62,000 nucleotides of DNA from Symbiodinium natans. Its lineage: Eukaryota; Sar; Dinophyceae; Suessiales; Symbiodiniaceae. Shown piece by piece: positions 53,201 to 61,920 of the stretch. The translations under genes were made by a program, and so were the position numbers. The DNA lies in the NCBI GenBank assembly GCA_905221605.1, contig CAJNDS010001224.1:645556-707555 (forward strand), given 5' to 3'. The notes beneath the pieces are model-generated. The model was not told the origin of the DNA, searched no databases, and saw only the letters and a program-made list of their open reading frames with translations. Numbering within the stretch: position 1 is the stretch's first letter; each line of letters begins with the position of its first letter.

Positions 53201-56200
53201 CCCCCCCCCCCAAAAAAAAAAAGCGTTTAGGGTTTAGGGTTTGGGGTAAAAGTCTCTTAATTCAGGAAAACACAAAATATACAGGGGCCCCATTATGAGC
53301 AAAGGTGTGCACTGTATGTTTGTCCCGCCCCCCCAAAAAAAAACAGCTCTAAGGAACACACCTCGAAATATACCGGGGCCCTACCCCAAAACCCTTCTTT
53401 CAGGAATACACCTAAAACTACATAGGGGGTCCTTAGTATGGTTGGAGGTATATTCCTTAATTAAAGAGGTATTGGGCTCGTTGTGGCTCTTTGGGTTTGA
53501 GTGGCGAGGGTTCGATTTTTCTCATTGCAATCAGGGCAAGTGTCTAGTGGTTTAGGGTTTAGGGTTTGGGGTTTGGGGTTTAGGCTTTAATTCTCTTTGA
53601 GATCCTCATGCGCAAGTCCCTGTGCGCGACAAGGCAAAGGAATTCGTTCACTCGAAACATCCCATGGAGTTGGCGGAGGAGTCTAGGAGGGGAAAAGGGG
53701 AGGCCCGTAGAGTTTGCTATCTTCCAGCAGTGGGGGTGCGACGAACTTTTAGCCTGCAGAGACTCGCGGATGCTCGCACAAATAGAGGCCTACACCAACT
53801 CCCCGAACACCCCTTGAACCCTGAAGAATTTCCAGAGATTCCAGTACCCGAAAATCTTCCTTAAACCATATAAGGAACCCTAATATGTTTAAGGGATATT
53901 CCATAATTTCACCCTAAACCCACAACCGTAAACCCTAAACACCGAAACAATTGTTTTGGAGTCCCCGAAGCCGGCCTGCCAGGGGCACTTGATGGAAAAT
54001 ACAAGCTTTGCGCACTTGCGCTATGAGGTCCTGTCACGTCCAACCGAGAAGCCATGCATGGGGTTGGCGAGCAGCACCATGCCCCTTAACCTAAATACCT
54101 TAAACCGCACAATTAGGGATCCCCCTAAATTAATACTAACCCAAAATACCTTAAACTACATAAGGGATCGCATAGGATCGCCATATTCTTAAACTGAGAA
54201 GTATGGGCTCTTTGGGTAAGCTTGGTCTGGAATTGGCTCCTGCCGACTGCAACAGGCCCAACAAGCCAAGGACTCCAACACCTTAAGCTGAGTTGTCCAG
54301 TACCCAGGGGTTTTAAAGGTTAACCTTTGGGATTCTAAGGGGAATATATTACCCCAAAAAGGTTAAAGGTTACCTACTCTACTACGAAGTAAGGGCATGA
54401 AACACGCTCACCTCCCCCAAACAGGGGGGGAGGGGGTCCTAGAATACAGTAAACGCCAAAACTTATTCCCAGGCCCCAAAAGGTATGCTACAGGGAATCC
54501 CAGCTCTAGTCATCCTTAAACCATGTTCAAGCTTGCTGGAATTTACTGTAGGTTAAATTTGCTGTAGGTTAAATTTACTGTAGGTTAAATTTACTGTAGG
54601 TTAAATTTACTGTAGGAGTAAGGGTGCCCGAAGTGAACTTGGCGTCCTCCGGCGCAGACAGAGCCTTGGGCACACCACCTGGCAGCCATTGACGTTGGAG
54701 CTGCAGTTTAGGAGCTGTTTCTAGAGCCCAGGCAATCATGGTCGTGGTGGGCTATATGCATAGTCCAACCTCCCACCGGCTTTTAGGGTTTAGGGTTTAG
54801 GGTTATTTGAACCGCTCGCTGGTTTAGGGTTTAGGGGTTTGTCTCAACCACACAAACGCCGAGCGACTGTTGTCGTCGTTCTTCATCTCCATGCAGGTGA
54901 AGTTGAACAGAATCGGCCTGGTGAGGGGCACCAGCTGTGAAAACAAACCAAGCCCATGCGGGTCCTGGCGGCGTTGCCCCCCAAAAGCCTTAAAAACCTA
55001 AACTTAGTTGTCCAGTACCTAGGGGTTTTAAAGATCAACCTTTGGGATTATAAGGGGAATATATTACCCCAAAAAGGTTAAAGGTTACCTACTCTACTAC
55101 GAAGTAAAGCCCAAGCAAGTCATCATGGGTTCCCAAAACACAAACCCCTAAACCCTTCCCCATCAGGCTTTCTACAAACGCCCGGCTGCACAAGCCCCAT
55201 AGGGGCCCGATAAACCCTACAAGCCATACAGGAACTAAACCCTAAACCCTATTGGAAGCCGCAGGAAGCCAGTGAGAGCTCTGAGTGGGAGATGTTTTTC
55301 GAATTTACGTTTAGGTTAGGGTGGGTATAGGGTTTAGGGTTTGCTTTAGGGCTTTCCGGTTTTAGGATTCAGGGTTGAACTGGTCAGTTATATGGCCCTC
55401 TTTCTTTCGGTACCCAAGAAGGAGCCCCGAACCCGTAATCCCTGAAGGAGCCATAGTATAGAGTGAGCCGCAGCCAGCTAAGAGAAATGAATTCTTGCGC
55501 CTGAGTTTAGGCTTTGCGTTTGGTCCTAATCACCTTAAAGGCGGAGCAAAATACCCTGTCAAAATTGAGGCCACCTCTTCCTGCTCCACTGCTCTTATAA
55601 ATAGGCTACCCTAAACACTGTTGACATGAGCCTTACCCAAATAGCCCTATACCCCTTAATTTAAGGAATTTCCCTGATGCCAGATAGGGATCGTTAGTAT
55701 GATTTAAGGTATGTTCCCTAATTAAAGGGGTATTGGGCTCTTTGGGTACCCTGAATCCCGTTTGGTACATCAGAGTCACCCCCTAAACCCCAAACCCCTC
55801 ACCCTAAACCCTAAACGCCCTAAACCCTAAACCCTAACACTCAACCGAAGCCTCTTCGCTTCTTTGGAGGACTCGGCCAACATTCTGGCGATCGCCATGT
55901 AGGCATCTGCCTGGGTTTGGGGTTTTGGGGATTGGGGTTTGGGGTTTAGGGTTTAGGGTTTAGGGTACGGACGGAGGGTTCCCCTCACATCTCGGACATG
56001 CCAGCAAGGAGGCATGGAGACGTGCATGCAGGAGCGCGTCCTACTAAGGAGCGGACAGAACAGAGGATGTAGGGTTGAGTCATCTACGTTCTGTTTCTGC
56101 CGCCTAAACCACAAACCCTCAACACAAAACCTAACCCTTTAAACCCTAAACCCAGCCGATTGGGGTAACTGGCCTTGGCTTCTCAAAACCGAAGCAGGAA

Positions 56201-57432
56201 ACACATTGAAAGAGGCCTCGCGGGGAAAACCAGATGCGAGCGAGAATCAGTTTGTTGTGTTCCCACCCCCCCTCCCCCCACGGTGGGAAGAAGGAATCTG
56301 ACTCTGCACCTCTTGTGCCTCGACTATGTCGACTGTGACTGTGCTTATGATTCCGCCATTGCGTGGAAGTGTCTCACAGCCTGTAAAGCCCGGAGGGCTG
56401 GCGTCGGGTTTTTTTTCTCCCCTCAACAATTGCACGGCTGGCTGCAGGCTCCTAAACTCTAGAAAAAGGCAATGACCCCTAAACCCTAAACCCTAAACAC
56501 CCATGCGTGAATGACCCGGAAACGACAAGGATTCGCAGCCGAAGGCGGTGGTTTTGGGGCAAAAGCGTACGAAATGCCGCTTTTGTGTGGTCTTCAGAGT
56601 CTGAAAGATCGAGCCCCTCTTGCACTGCGTGCGACACTGGCTCCGGCGAAGCTTTGGATGTGCAAGACACCCAAGCACGGGTCAGGTCACGTGCCCAGAA
56701 GAAATCCAGAGAGCCCAATGACCTCCTACTAGGGGGTTTGGGGTTTGGGGTTTAGGGTTTCGGGTTTGGGGTTAAGGGTTTAGGGCTTAGGGTGTAGGGC
56801 CCTAGACAGCTTAAAGCTCCATTGCCTCAGGTCCAAGGTCCTTCCTAGTCCACAGCCCGAAGCCCCAAACCTCCTAGACCCTAAACCCTAAACCCTAAAC
56901 CCTAAGCCCTACACTTTCGGAGCCGGAAAAAAAAACCTGAAAGGAGGTGTTTGGGATCTTGGTCAGCAACTAGAGGGCAACGGCTGAGAGCAAATTCAAA
57001 GCGCTTTAAATCTGGGGGCCGAAGAAACCACATAAACATAAGGATTCTACAAACAAGGTTTTCCAGAATCCCCCCTTTTCTGGGCCCTTTTACTTCAATA
57101 GTAGGATGCTTATGTTTGTGTGGCTTCTTGGGCCCCTATAAGTCTGCACGCGGCCAGGGGACAATCCTTCGTGGACTGGTTTAGGGTATATAGGGTTTAG
57201 GGTTGAGGGTTTAGGACAGGTGTCCAGTATATCTCGATGCTGAGCAGCATGTCCCGTTGCAGTAGGGTTCTGAAAAGTATGGGTGTTACGTGCTAATGGC
57301 ACTACACATGGACCTTCTGAGACAATTACACGGCCCCGCGGCATGGGCGGGATACTGTAATTACGAGGTCACCCCCTGTGGTGCGAAACTTCGGATGCGC
57401 GGCAATACTTGGCAGGAAAACAGGGCGTCTGC
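50255..57432 (-). CDS. Exons of the 5-prime part of the large gene, with an IPT/TIG-like segment
   Basis: Supported exons in transcript order: 57332-57432, 56501-56651, 56282-56380, 55846-55910, 55442-55477 (end unsure), 54849-54934, 54639-54700, 54038-54084, 53943-54005, 53107-53190, 52901-52958, 52550-52600, 51343-51377, 51087-51135, 50255-50309. The first has LPSIAAHPKFRTTGGDLVIT, which resembles the P..i..P....GG..vtv core of IPT/TIG domains; weak. Others: SHAVQEGLDLSDSEDHTKAA, GGIISTVTVDIVEAQEVQSQ, ADAYMAIARMLAESSKEAKR, PILFNFTCMEMKNDDNSRSA, LEGENALEFDLATGDWAFK and SEVSLQAIRALDILRL. Splice sites are strong, e.g. TTTGTTTTCACAG before 54934. Phase is continuous from 53107 to 52550. Other gaps probably hide exons, and more than one gene is possible. 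Confidence 0.55.
52019..52338. mobile_element. Family C copy with a 27-bp minisatellite inserted
   Basis: CACTTGCGTAAGACCCAC and CTTCCTTATAAGGGCAATATAGG at the left, GGGGTTCTTAAGCAAATAG at the right. In the middle (about 52147-52276) a unit GAGACTCCCTGGAGTGCCCA with ACCCCA repeats five times. Open minus-strand frame across it is a repeat artefact. Confidence 0.8.
52440..52490. repeat. C/A homopolymer pair
   Basis: C13 then A11 and A7. On the sense strand this is T-run/G-run, the same kind of tract found before the acceptors at 53190 and 59589. Confidence 0.85.
52694..52790. mobile_element. MITE-like family A, short copy
   Basis: CCCCCCTTTAACTAAGGAAT at the left and ATTCCTTAACTAGGGGGGC at the right. 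The tip AGCCCAAT is lost. Confidence 0.65.
52785..52900. mobile_element. Family C element bounded by predicted GC-AG splice sites
   Basis: On the sense strand the exon at 52901-52958 ends at CGACTT, the element starts GCTTAAATGAAGAGTCCCCC and ends GGGGGGTTTTTAAG before CAACTCCC. Donor GC and acceptor AG both come from the CTTAAG tips. Confidence 0.65.
52959..53106. mobile_element. Family D element = intron, with a telomere-like array inside
   Basis: Sense-strand start GTAGCCCAGTGGTTACCC and end GGCTACCGGGCTACCAAG. Splicing joins GACWAFKQMET-type and RSRSEVSLQAI frames in phase (TG+G = Trp). In its middle are CCCTAAA and CCCCAAA units, so an array grew or landed inside a MITE-like intron. Confidence 0.75.
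53380..53510. mobile_element. MITE-like family A copy
   Basis: ACCCCAAAACCCTTCTTTCAGG, TAGTATGGTTGGAGGTATATTCC, AGAGGTATTGGGCTC. An extra TTGTGGCTCTTTGGG follows. Confidence 0.6.
53590..53820. other. Block with coding potential on both strands
   Basis: Plus frame ends FAIFQQWGCDELLACRDSRM. Minus frame reads LLRQLHGMFRVNEFLCLVAH. Both look protein-like and neither has two convincing splice sites in phase with neighbours. The strand of all neighbours favours minus. Confidence 0.35.
54078..54222. mobile_element. Family A derivative with duplicated core
   Basis: CCTAAATACCTTAAACCGCA and CAAAATACCTTAAACTACA are repeated; the right end is GTATGGGCTCTTTGGGTAAG. Abuts the exon at 54038-54084. Confidence 0.55.
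54290..54390. mobile_element. MITE-like family F copy 1 of a near-identical pair
   Basis: GTTGTCCAGTACCCAGGGG to CTCTACTACGAAGTAAGG. Differs from the copy at 55008-55108 at about five positions, so at least one moved or was copied recently. Confidence 0.82.
54538..54616 (+). repeat. 16-bp tandem repeat TTACTGTAGGTTAAAT
   Basis: Five copies, nearly perfect. Confidence 0.92.
55008..55108. mobile_element. MITE-like family F copy 2 of a near-identical pair
   Basis: GTTGTCCAGTACCTAGGGG to CTCTACTACGAAGTAAAG. See the copy at 54290. Confidence 0.82.
55632..55753. mobile_element. MITE-like family A, full copy
   Basis: ACCCAAATAGCCCTATACCCC on the left and GGGGTATTGGGCTCTTTGGGTA on the right. Core AGATAGGGATCGTTAGTATG. 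About 120 bp. Confidence 0.82.
57013..57138. mobile_element. Inverted-repeat element family G
   Basis: GGGCCGAAGAAACCACATAAA with CATAAGGATTCTAC pairs with GTAGGATGCTTATGTTTGTG and TGGCTTCTTGGGCCCC. The arms are about 34 bp. One copy in the window. Confidence 0.7.
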
Positions 57433-57482
57433 CTGGAACGAGACGTTTAGGGTTTAGGGTTTAGGGTTTAGGGTTTAGGGTT

Positions 57483-58435
57483 TCTAAACCTTGAGGTAGC
57501 CTGTTGTGACAGCAGCATGTGCTCGGGTGTGGAAGTGCGATGGGTGTTCACGGTCCCTGCCAAGCATCTATAACTCGGGTGCCTGGAATTCAGTTGAGAA
57601 GCCAACGGGCAGAAGGACTCTAAAAGATTCAGCTCCTGAACTCCATGGCCCCCTGTGAAAGCCAATCTTCAACGCACAGCTTGAGAATGAAGATGCTACG
57701 AGTGCCTCGCCTTGCGCAGTGGTACCTATCCCAGCTTTCGATGGCGCTGTACATTGCTGAGACAAGCACCGCGGCAATTGCCCCATACTTGCGGTGTCGG
57801 CGTGGGCTGACACTGAGAGTTTAGCGGCTGACTCAGAGCCTGATATGTGGAGCAACTTCGCAGACTCCCCTCATCGGTGCTGGCAGTGCAACCTCAGGCT
57901 GGGGAGGAGAACTTCACAGAGCCTGCCAGCATTGTAACCCACTGGGCGGATGGGGAACGCGACGTGCGAGAAAAATTGGCACATCTACGGCGGCTCTGGG
58001 CACCCTCCAGGTGTCAGAGCCTGCTGGTCAAGAGGGCGTGCATGGTGTTTCCGCCAGGGAGCTCAACCCTTCGCGTCCTCTCAGGCACATGTGACTACAC
58101 CCTTAACAAGGTGACATACCCATGGCTCCCTGAAGGCGGCAATGCATTCAGGTTCTAAAAGTTCGTGGCAGAAGATGGGAAGGGAGGCTCCGCCTCTCCC
58201 ACAAGCGACTGTTCTGCGGCGAATCTCTGCCAACATGGTCACCACAGTTCTCGGGTATTCTGCGCCCTAAGACCACAGGCCAGCGCCACAGCTCCGTTAC
58301 ACGGATACACAATAACTCAACCACATGATAACATACTAACAAAAATAGCTTTAAATACTATATGACATGATCATTACCATTCGCACTCCTTTAAGAAATA
58401 AGAAAACTAGGCATCAATAACTGGCATCACCAGCG
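57483..58435. other. Spacer between genes with two divergent open frames
   Basis: Minus 57568-57855 (95 codons, e.g. GFHRGPWSSGAESFRVLLPV) and plus 57847-58158 (103 codons, e.g. REKLAHLRRLWAPSRCQSLL) overlap only at their starts. The stretch has almost no telomere units and lies just downstream of the zinc-finger stop codon. It could hold a small gene, but neither frame has a recognisable motif. Confidence 0.35.
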
Positions 58436-61400
58436 TTAGAGCTTGAGGGTCTGGGGGTGGCGGATCCAGCGGCAGAGGTGGCAGTGGTCGCACATGCCTC
58501 CGTCCTTGCACCCTCGGGGCTTCAGCACGTACTTGCCTCGGAGAGGGTTTAGGGTTTAGGTTTAGGGTTCTAAACGCCCTTAGAAAAAGTACCCCTCTCA
58601 ATAATATCCTCTGAAAGCCCCACGAAGGGAAAGCAGGGAAAATCTACAACCCTCTGAAACAACTTTCCTAGATATGATCCTCTTAAAATATCCAAAAATA
58701 AGGGACAACAGCAACAAACCCCCTAAACATAATCCTCTTAAACCCCAAGAATAAGGGACAACAGGAAAAAAAAAAACTCTCCCAAGGGCCGACCGAGCTG
58801 CAGGCGGGTCCACAGCCTTAGTAACCCCAGCAACCACATTACACTAAGGGCGCCCTTCTTTTTTTGTTGGTTGCTTTTTATAACAGGAACCCAGAACTCC
58901 AAAAAAAGGGGGAAAGGGGTACCACTGGGCTCCCAAGCAGCTGAAGGGGTGGCCCAGGGAGCCGAGGTTTAGAGGCACGCCGGGCATGATGGGGGGCCCC
59001 ATGGGCATCCCGAGATGCAGCCCGGGCGGTCCTTGCGGTCCTTGCGTGCTGTACTTGAAGGTGCATGGTACATACTAACCACTTACAACTGTACCTATAA
59101 CCCTACTTTAAATACCCCTAAAAAGTCTGAGGTTTTTCTGCCCAGTTATAAGTGGTAATTAAGTACCATGAACCTCCAAGTAGCCGAGTGGGCATGCCAG
59201 AAGTCCCGGGGGGGCGAGTTCGGCCGGAGGGTCTTGCTGGAGATGCTGGAGCTGAGGTGCCAGGGGCACCTCTGGCTCTGTGAGGAGGCGCCGGAACTTG
59301 GCCGTCAGAGTCTCCATCGTCTCCTCTGCCTTCGTGCTCTGCCTGCTTCCTTGCACCTCTGCTTCCGCTTGAGCGGCCTGGTTCTCCTTCTTCTCTGCTT
59401 CTTGCGGAGGCGACTTTGTCCAGAAGCACTCATGGCACAGGAGGCAGTCGGCACCATCTCGGCAGCCGCCCTTGCGCTTCACATACTTGCACGCGGCCGC
59501 GCAGGTTTTGGGGTGGCCTACGGAGCCTCGTGAGATGACGACGCTGGCCTTGCCAATGGGCCGGAGTCGGGACCTTAGGCGCTGAGTTCCTAAGCGCCCC
59601 CCCCCCCCCCCCCAAAAAAAAAAAAGTGTACAAATTTCAGGTCTGTAGGGGACTTGGGTTTAGGGTTAAGGGTTTAGGATTCTAGTAACCCAAAAAGTGG
59701 ATAAAGTGTACTCATGAACTTAGTTGCTGACTTCATGTGGCATGTACGCTTTCAGTTCTATAGGGGATTCTGGTATCCCAAAAAGTGTCTAAAGTGTACT
59801 CATTAGCAGCTATACCCTAAACCCTAAACCCTAAACCCCAAACCCTAAACCCTAAACCCTCATTAACAGCTACTAAGGGACTGCTTGGGCGGCCGCTGCA
59901 TGGCATGCGGCAGGGGCGGAGGCAACAGCACGGGAATCGGCTCAGAGCCTGGCCGCTGTCAGGGAAGGTTTAGGGTTTAGGGTTTAGGGTTTAGGGTTTA
60001 GGGTTTAGGGTTTAGGGTTTAGGGTTTAGGGTTTAGGGTTTAGGGTTTAGGGTTTAGGGTTTAGGGTTTAGGGGCTCCGAGCCTTGCCGCTGTCCAGGAA
60101 GCGGCACCTTCGCGAAGTCATTGCCAAACATCTGGACAGGGACCATCCGAGCCTAGGATGGCCCTTAGGGTTTAGGGTTTATGGTGTAGGGTTTAGGGTT
60201 TAGGAGTTTAGGAGTTTAGGGCCCTCTGAAAAATATTTTTAATATAATCATGACCCTCTTATAAACCCCATAAGGGAAAACAGCCGCTGTCCAAGGGCTT
60301 TTGCCTAGGAGCTTCACTGTTCCACATCTCCTCCTGCAGTTGCTGCAACTTGCTGTTCAAGGCATCCACCATGATTCCACCCATCGCCGTCTTGGGGGTG
60401 TCCGTGTCCCCGTCCTCTTCACGAGGTCCTCCTGCCAGTTCCATGACGTGGACAACAGGCGGGGGAGGAGTCACGCACCCGGAGGGGGAAGACATGACCA
60501 GCTTGTCACAGCCGATCATCGACAGTGTTGATCTCTGTCTCGATGGCGACGGATGGGAGCTGAAGCTGCTTTTGAGCCGTAGCCGTAGATTCAGGAATGT
60601 CTAGGGCCTACCTCGCTGGAACCCAAACCGAGTTTGCGTAGACTACCTGGCCACTCTCCTGGGGCTTTATAACAATGACCTACAATAAGTTGTTGTGAAC
60701 AGGGACCCTGTAATCAAACAGGCCTTAGGATGAACAAGGCTTGTCATATGGGTGGCTGTCAACATTCTGATCCCATTTGGGGTACCCTAAATATTAGGTG
60801 CCGTATTCGAATAGGGTTTAGGGTTTAGGGTTTAGGGTTTAGGGTTTAGGGTTTAGGGTTTAGGGTTCAGGGTTCAGGGTTTAGGGTTTCATTTTGACAA
60901 CCACCCATATCGAAACTCCAGGGTTTAGTGATGCGGTCGTTGTCACCTGGAGCTCGTTTCCTGAGGAAACCCTAAACCCTAAACCCTAAACCCTAAACCC
61001 TAAACCCTAAACCCTAAACCCTAAACCCTAAACCAAACCCGAAACTGCATGCCAGATGGGCGGTTTGCTGGCGGCCAACTCCAGGGAAATGGCCTTAACC
61101 CTAAACCCTACACCTGAAAGGTTTGGGGGGTTTGGGGGGAAGCCGGGATTCCCACAGTCTCGCTGGTGCAGCAGTTGTAGCCAGCGCACGCCTGACAAAA
61201 CCAGCTGACAAGAACGGATTCGACTGCAGGTACACTTTCTCATCAAAACCCTAAACCCTAAACCCTAAGCCCTAAACCCAACAGGGCCTCGGGGGCCCAT
61301 CGAACCAAGGTTTTCCTTCTGGGGGAATTAGGGGGGGGGGGGGGTTTAGGGTTTAGGGTTTTTTTATGGTTTAGGGTTTAGGGTTTAGGGCTCAGTGTTT

Positions 61401-61904
61401 AGGTTTAGGGAGTTTAGCAGCACACGCCAGCACATACAAGGCAAGGCAAAATGCCAAGCCACCCGTCCGCTATACGAGTGCCCCGTAATGACCAACAACT
61501 GTCTTTTCTGAGGGCCCAAATGATATGATACAGTACAACGAACCCCTGCTTGGAGGCGGGTAGCTACAAGTAGGGTTATAAGCACCCCAAGCAGGGCTCT
61601 AAGCATCGCTACTATACTTCTAACCCCTACTTCCCTCCAAGTAAGTTCAGAGTCGGGATGTTCCCCTTATACTAACAGCCCGCACTAGGGAGAACGTAGT
61701 ACCCCCCCTAATACCATCCCCATTAAGGACTACTGTTAGTATAAGGGGGAACATCCCAGCCTCTAACCCTAAACCCTAAACCCTAAACCCTATAAACCCT
61801 AACTTCAGGGGCACGAGGACCCCTGCCACTGCACCAAAGAAAGGTGCGAGCTTATTGGAGACCTCCAGTGCCCCAGATCGATAAACCGAGGGACCCCACA
61901 GGAG
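58436..61904 (-). CDS. CCCH-type zinc-finger protein, 3-prime part with stop
   Basis: Exons in transcript order: 61804-61904, 61156-61223, 60305-60559 (donor unsure), 60083-60152, 59874-59948, 59174-59589, 58933-59053, 58778-58816, 58436-58536. From 60083 onward every junction is in phase and the frame ends at TAA (58436). Early exons: APFFGAVAGVLVPL (hydrophobic), then a 255-bp exon with DALNSKLQQLQEEMWNSEAP (short coiled coil). Finger 1 in 59174-59589: KTCAAACKYVKRKGGCRDG, then ADCLLCHECFW. Finger 2 spans the last two exons: CGPACSSVGPWE, then KPRGCKDGGMCDHCHLCRW. The C..C-K-Y-x(4)-GC.DG..C..CH.C layout is, to my knowledge, common in dinoflagellate proteins. Probable nucleic-acid binding; partner unknown. 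A Gln/Glu-rich linker and a Met/Pro/Gly-rich stretch lie between the fingers. Confidence 0.75.
58817..58932. mobile_element. Family D element = intron, variant GA start
   Basis: The sense-strand end GGGGTTACTAAG is the acceptor of the exon at 58778-58816. The start reads GAGCCCAGTGGTACC where other copies have GTAGCCC or GTACCCC, so the donor is GA unless the boundary is shifted. The frame is kept. Confidence 0.65.
59054..59173. mobile_element. Family E element = exactly one intron
   Basis: Sense strand: exon ends CTACTTGGAG, element GTTCATGGTACTTAATTAC ... GCACCTTCAAG, next exon TACAGC. Canonical GT-AG. The frame passes from CPLGYLE to YSTQGPQGPP in phase. TACTTG and the acceptor-side CAAGTA are the family E tips. 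Confidence 0.8.
59590..59873. repeat. Intron with homopolymer tract, telomere units and a 40-bp direct repeat
   Basis: C16/A11 run next to the acceptor, then a segment AACCCAAAAAGTGGATAAAG with GTGTACTCAT at about 59685-59717, repeated (TATCCCAAAAAGTGTCTAAAG) at about 59772-59804, then CCCTAAA units. Confidence 0.7.
59939..60101. repeat. TTTAGGG array (59969-60072) flanked by a ~29-bp direct repeat
   Basis: Left copy GGCTCAGAGCCTGGCCGCTG TCAGGGAAGG and right copy GGCTCCGAGCCTTGCCGCTG TCCAGGAAG. Between them are about 15 uninterrupted TTTAGGG units. Splicing CAAG/GC..CAG/GC across the array leaves one copy in the mRNA and restores the frame PGQRQG-SEPIPV. Strong evidence that the array-containing intron arose by insertion with duplication of the target. 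Confidence 0.85.
60811..61033. repeat. TTTAGGG block, unique spacer, CCCTAAA block
   Basis: 60811-60890 is TTTAGGG and 60967-61033 is CCCTAAA, with about 75 bp between. They can pair into a long hairpin in the intron between the exons at 60305 and 61156. Confidence 0.85.
61546..61642. mobile_element. MITE-like family E, diverged copy
   Basis: GCTTGGAGGCGGGTAGCTACAA, AAGTAGGGTTATAAGCACC, ACTTCTAACCCCTACTTCCCTCCAAGTA. Confidence 0.65.
61656..61758. mobile_element. MITE-like family B copy
   Basis: GGGATGTTCCCCTTATACTA on the left and TAGTATAAGGGGGAACATCCC on the right, around GTAGTACCCCCCCTAATACC. Confidence 0.85.
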
Positions 61905-61920
61905 CTTGAGATGAGGAGCT

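Noticed and set aside
54000-54192. Plus-strand gene (ENTSFAHLRYEVLSRPTEKP)
   Set aside because: It looks protein-like but is opposite to two minus-strand exons with better splice sites and neighbours of the same strand.
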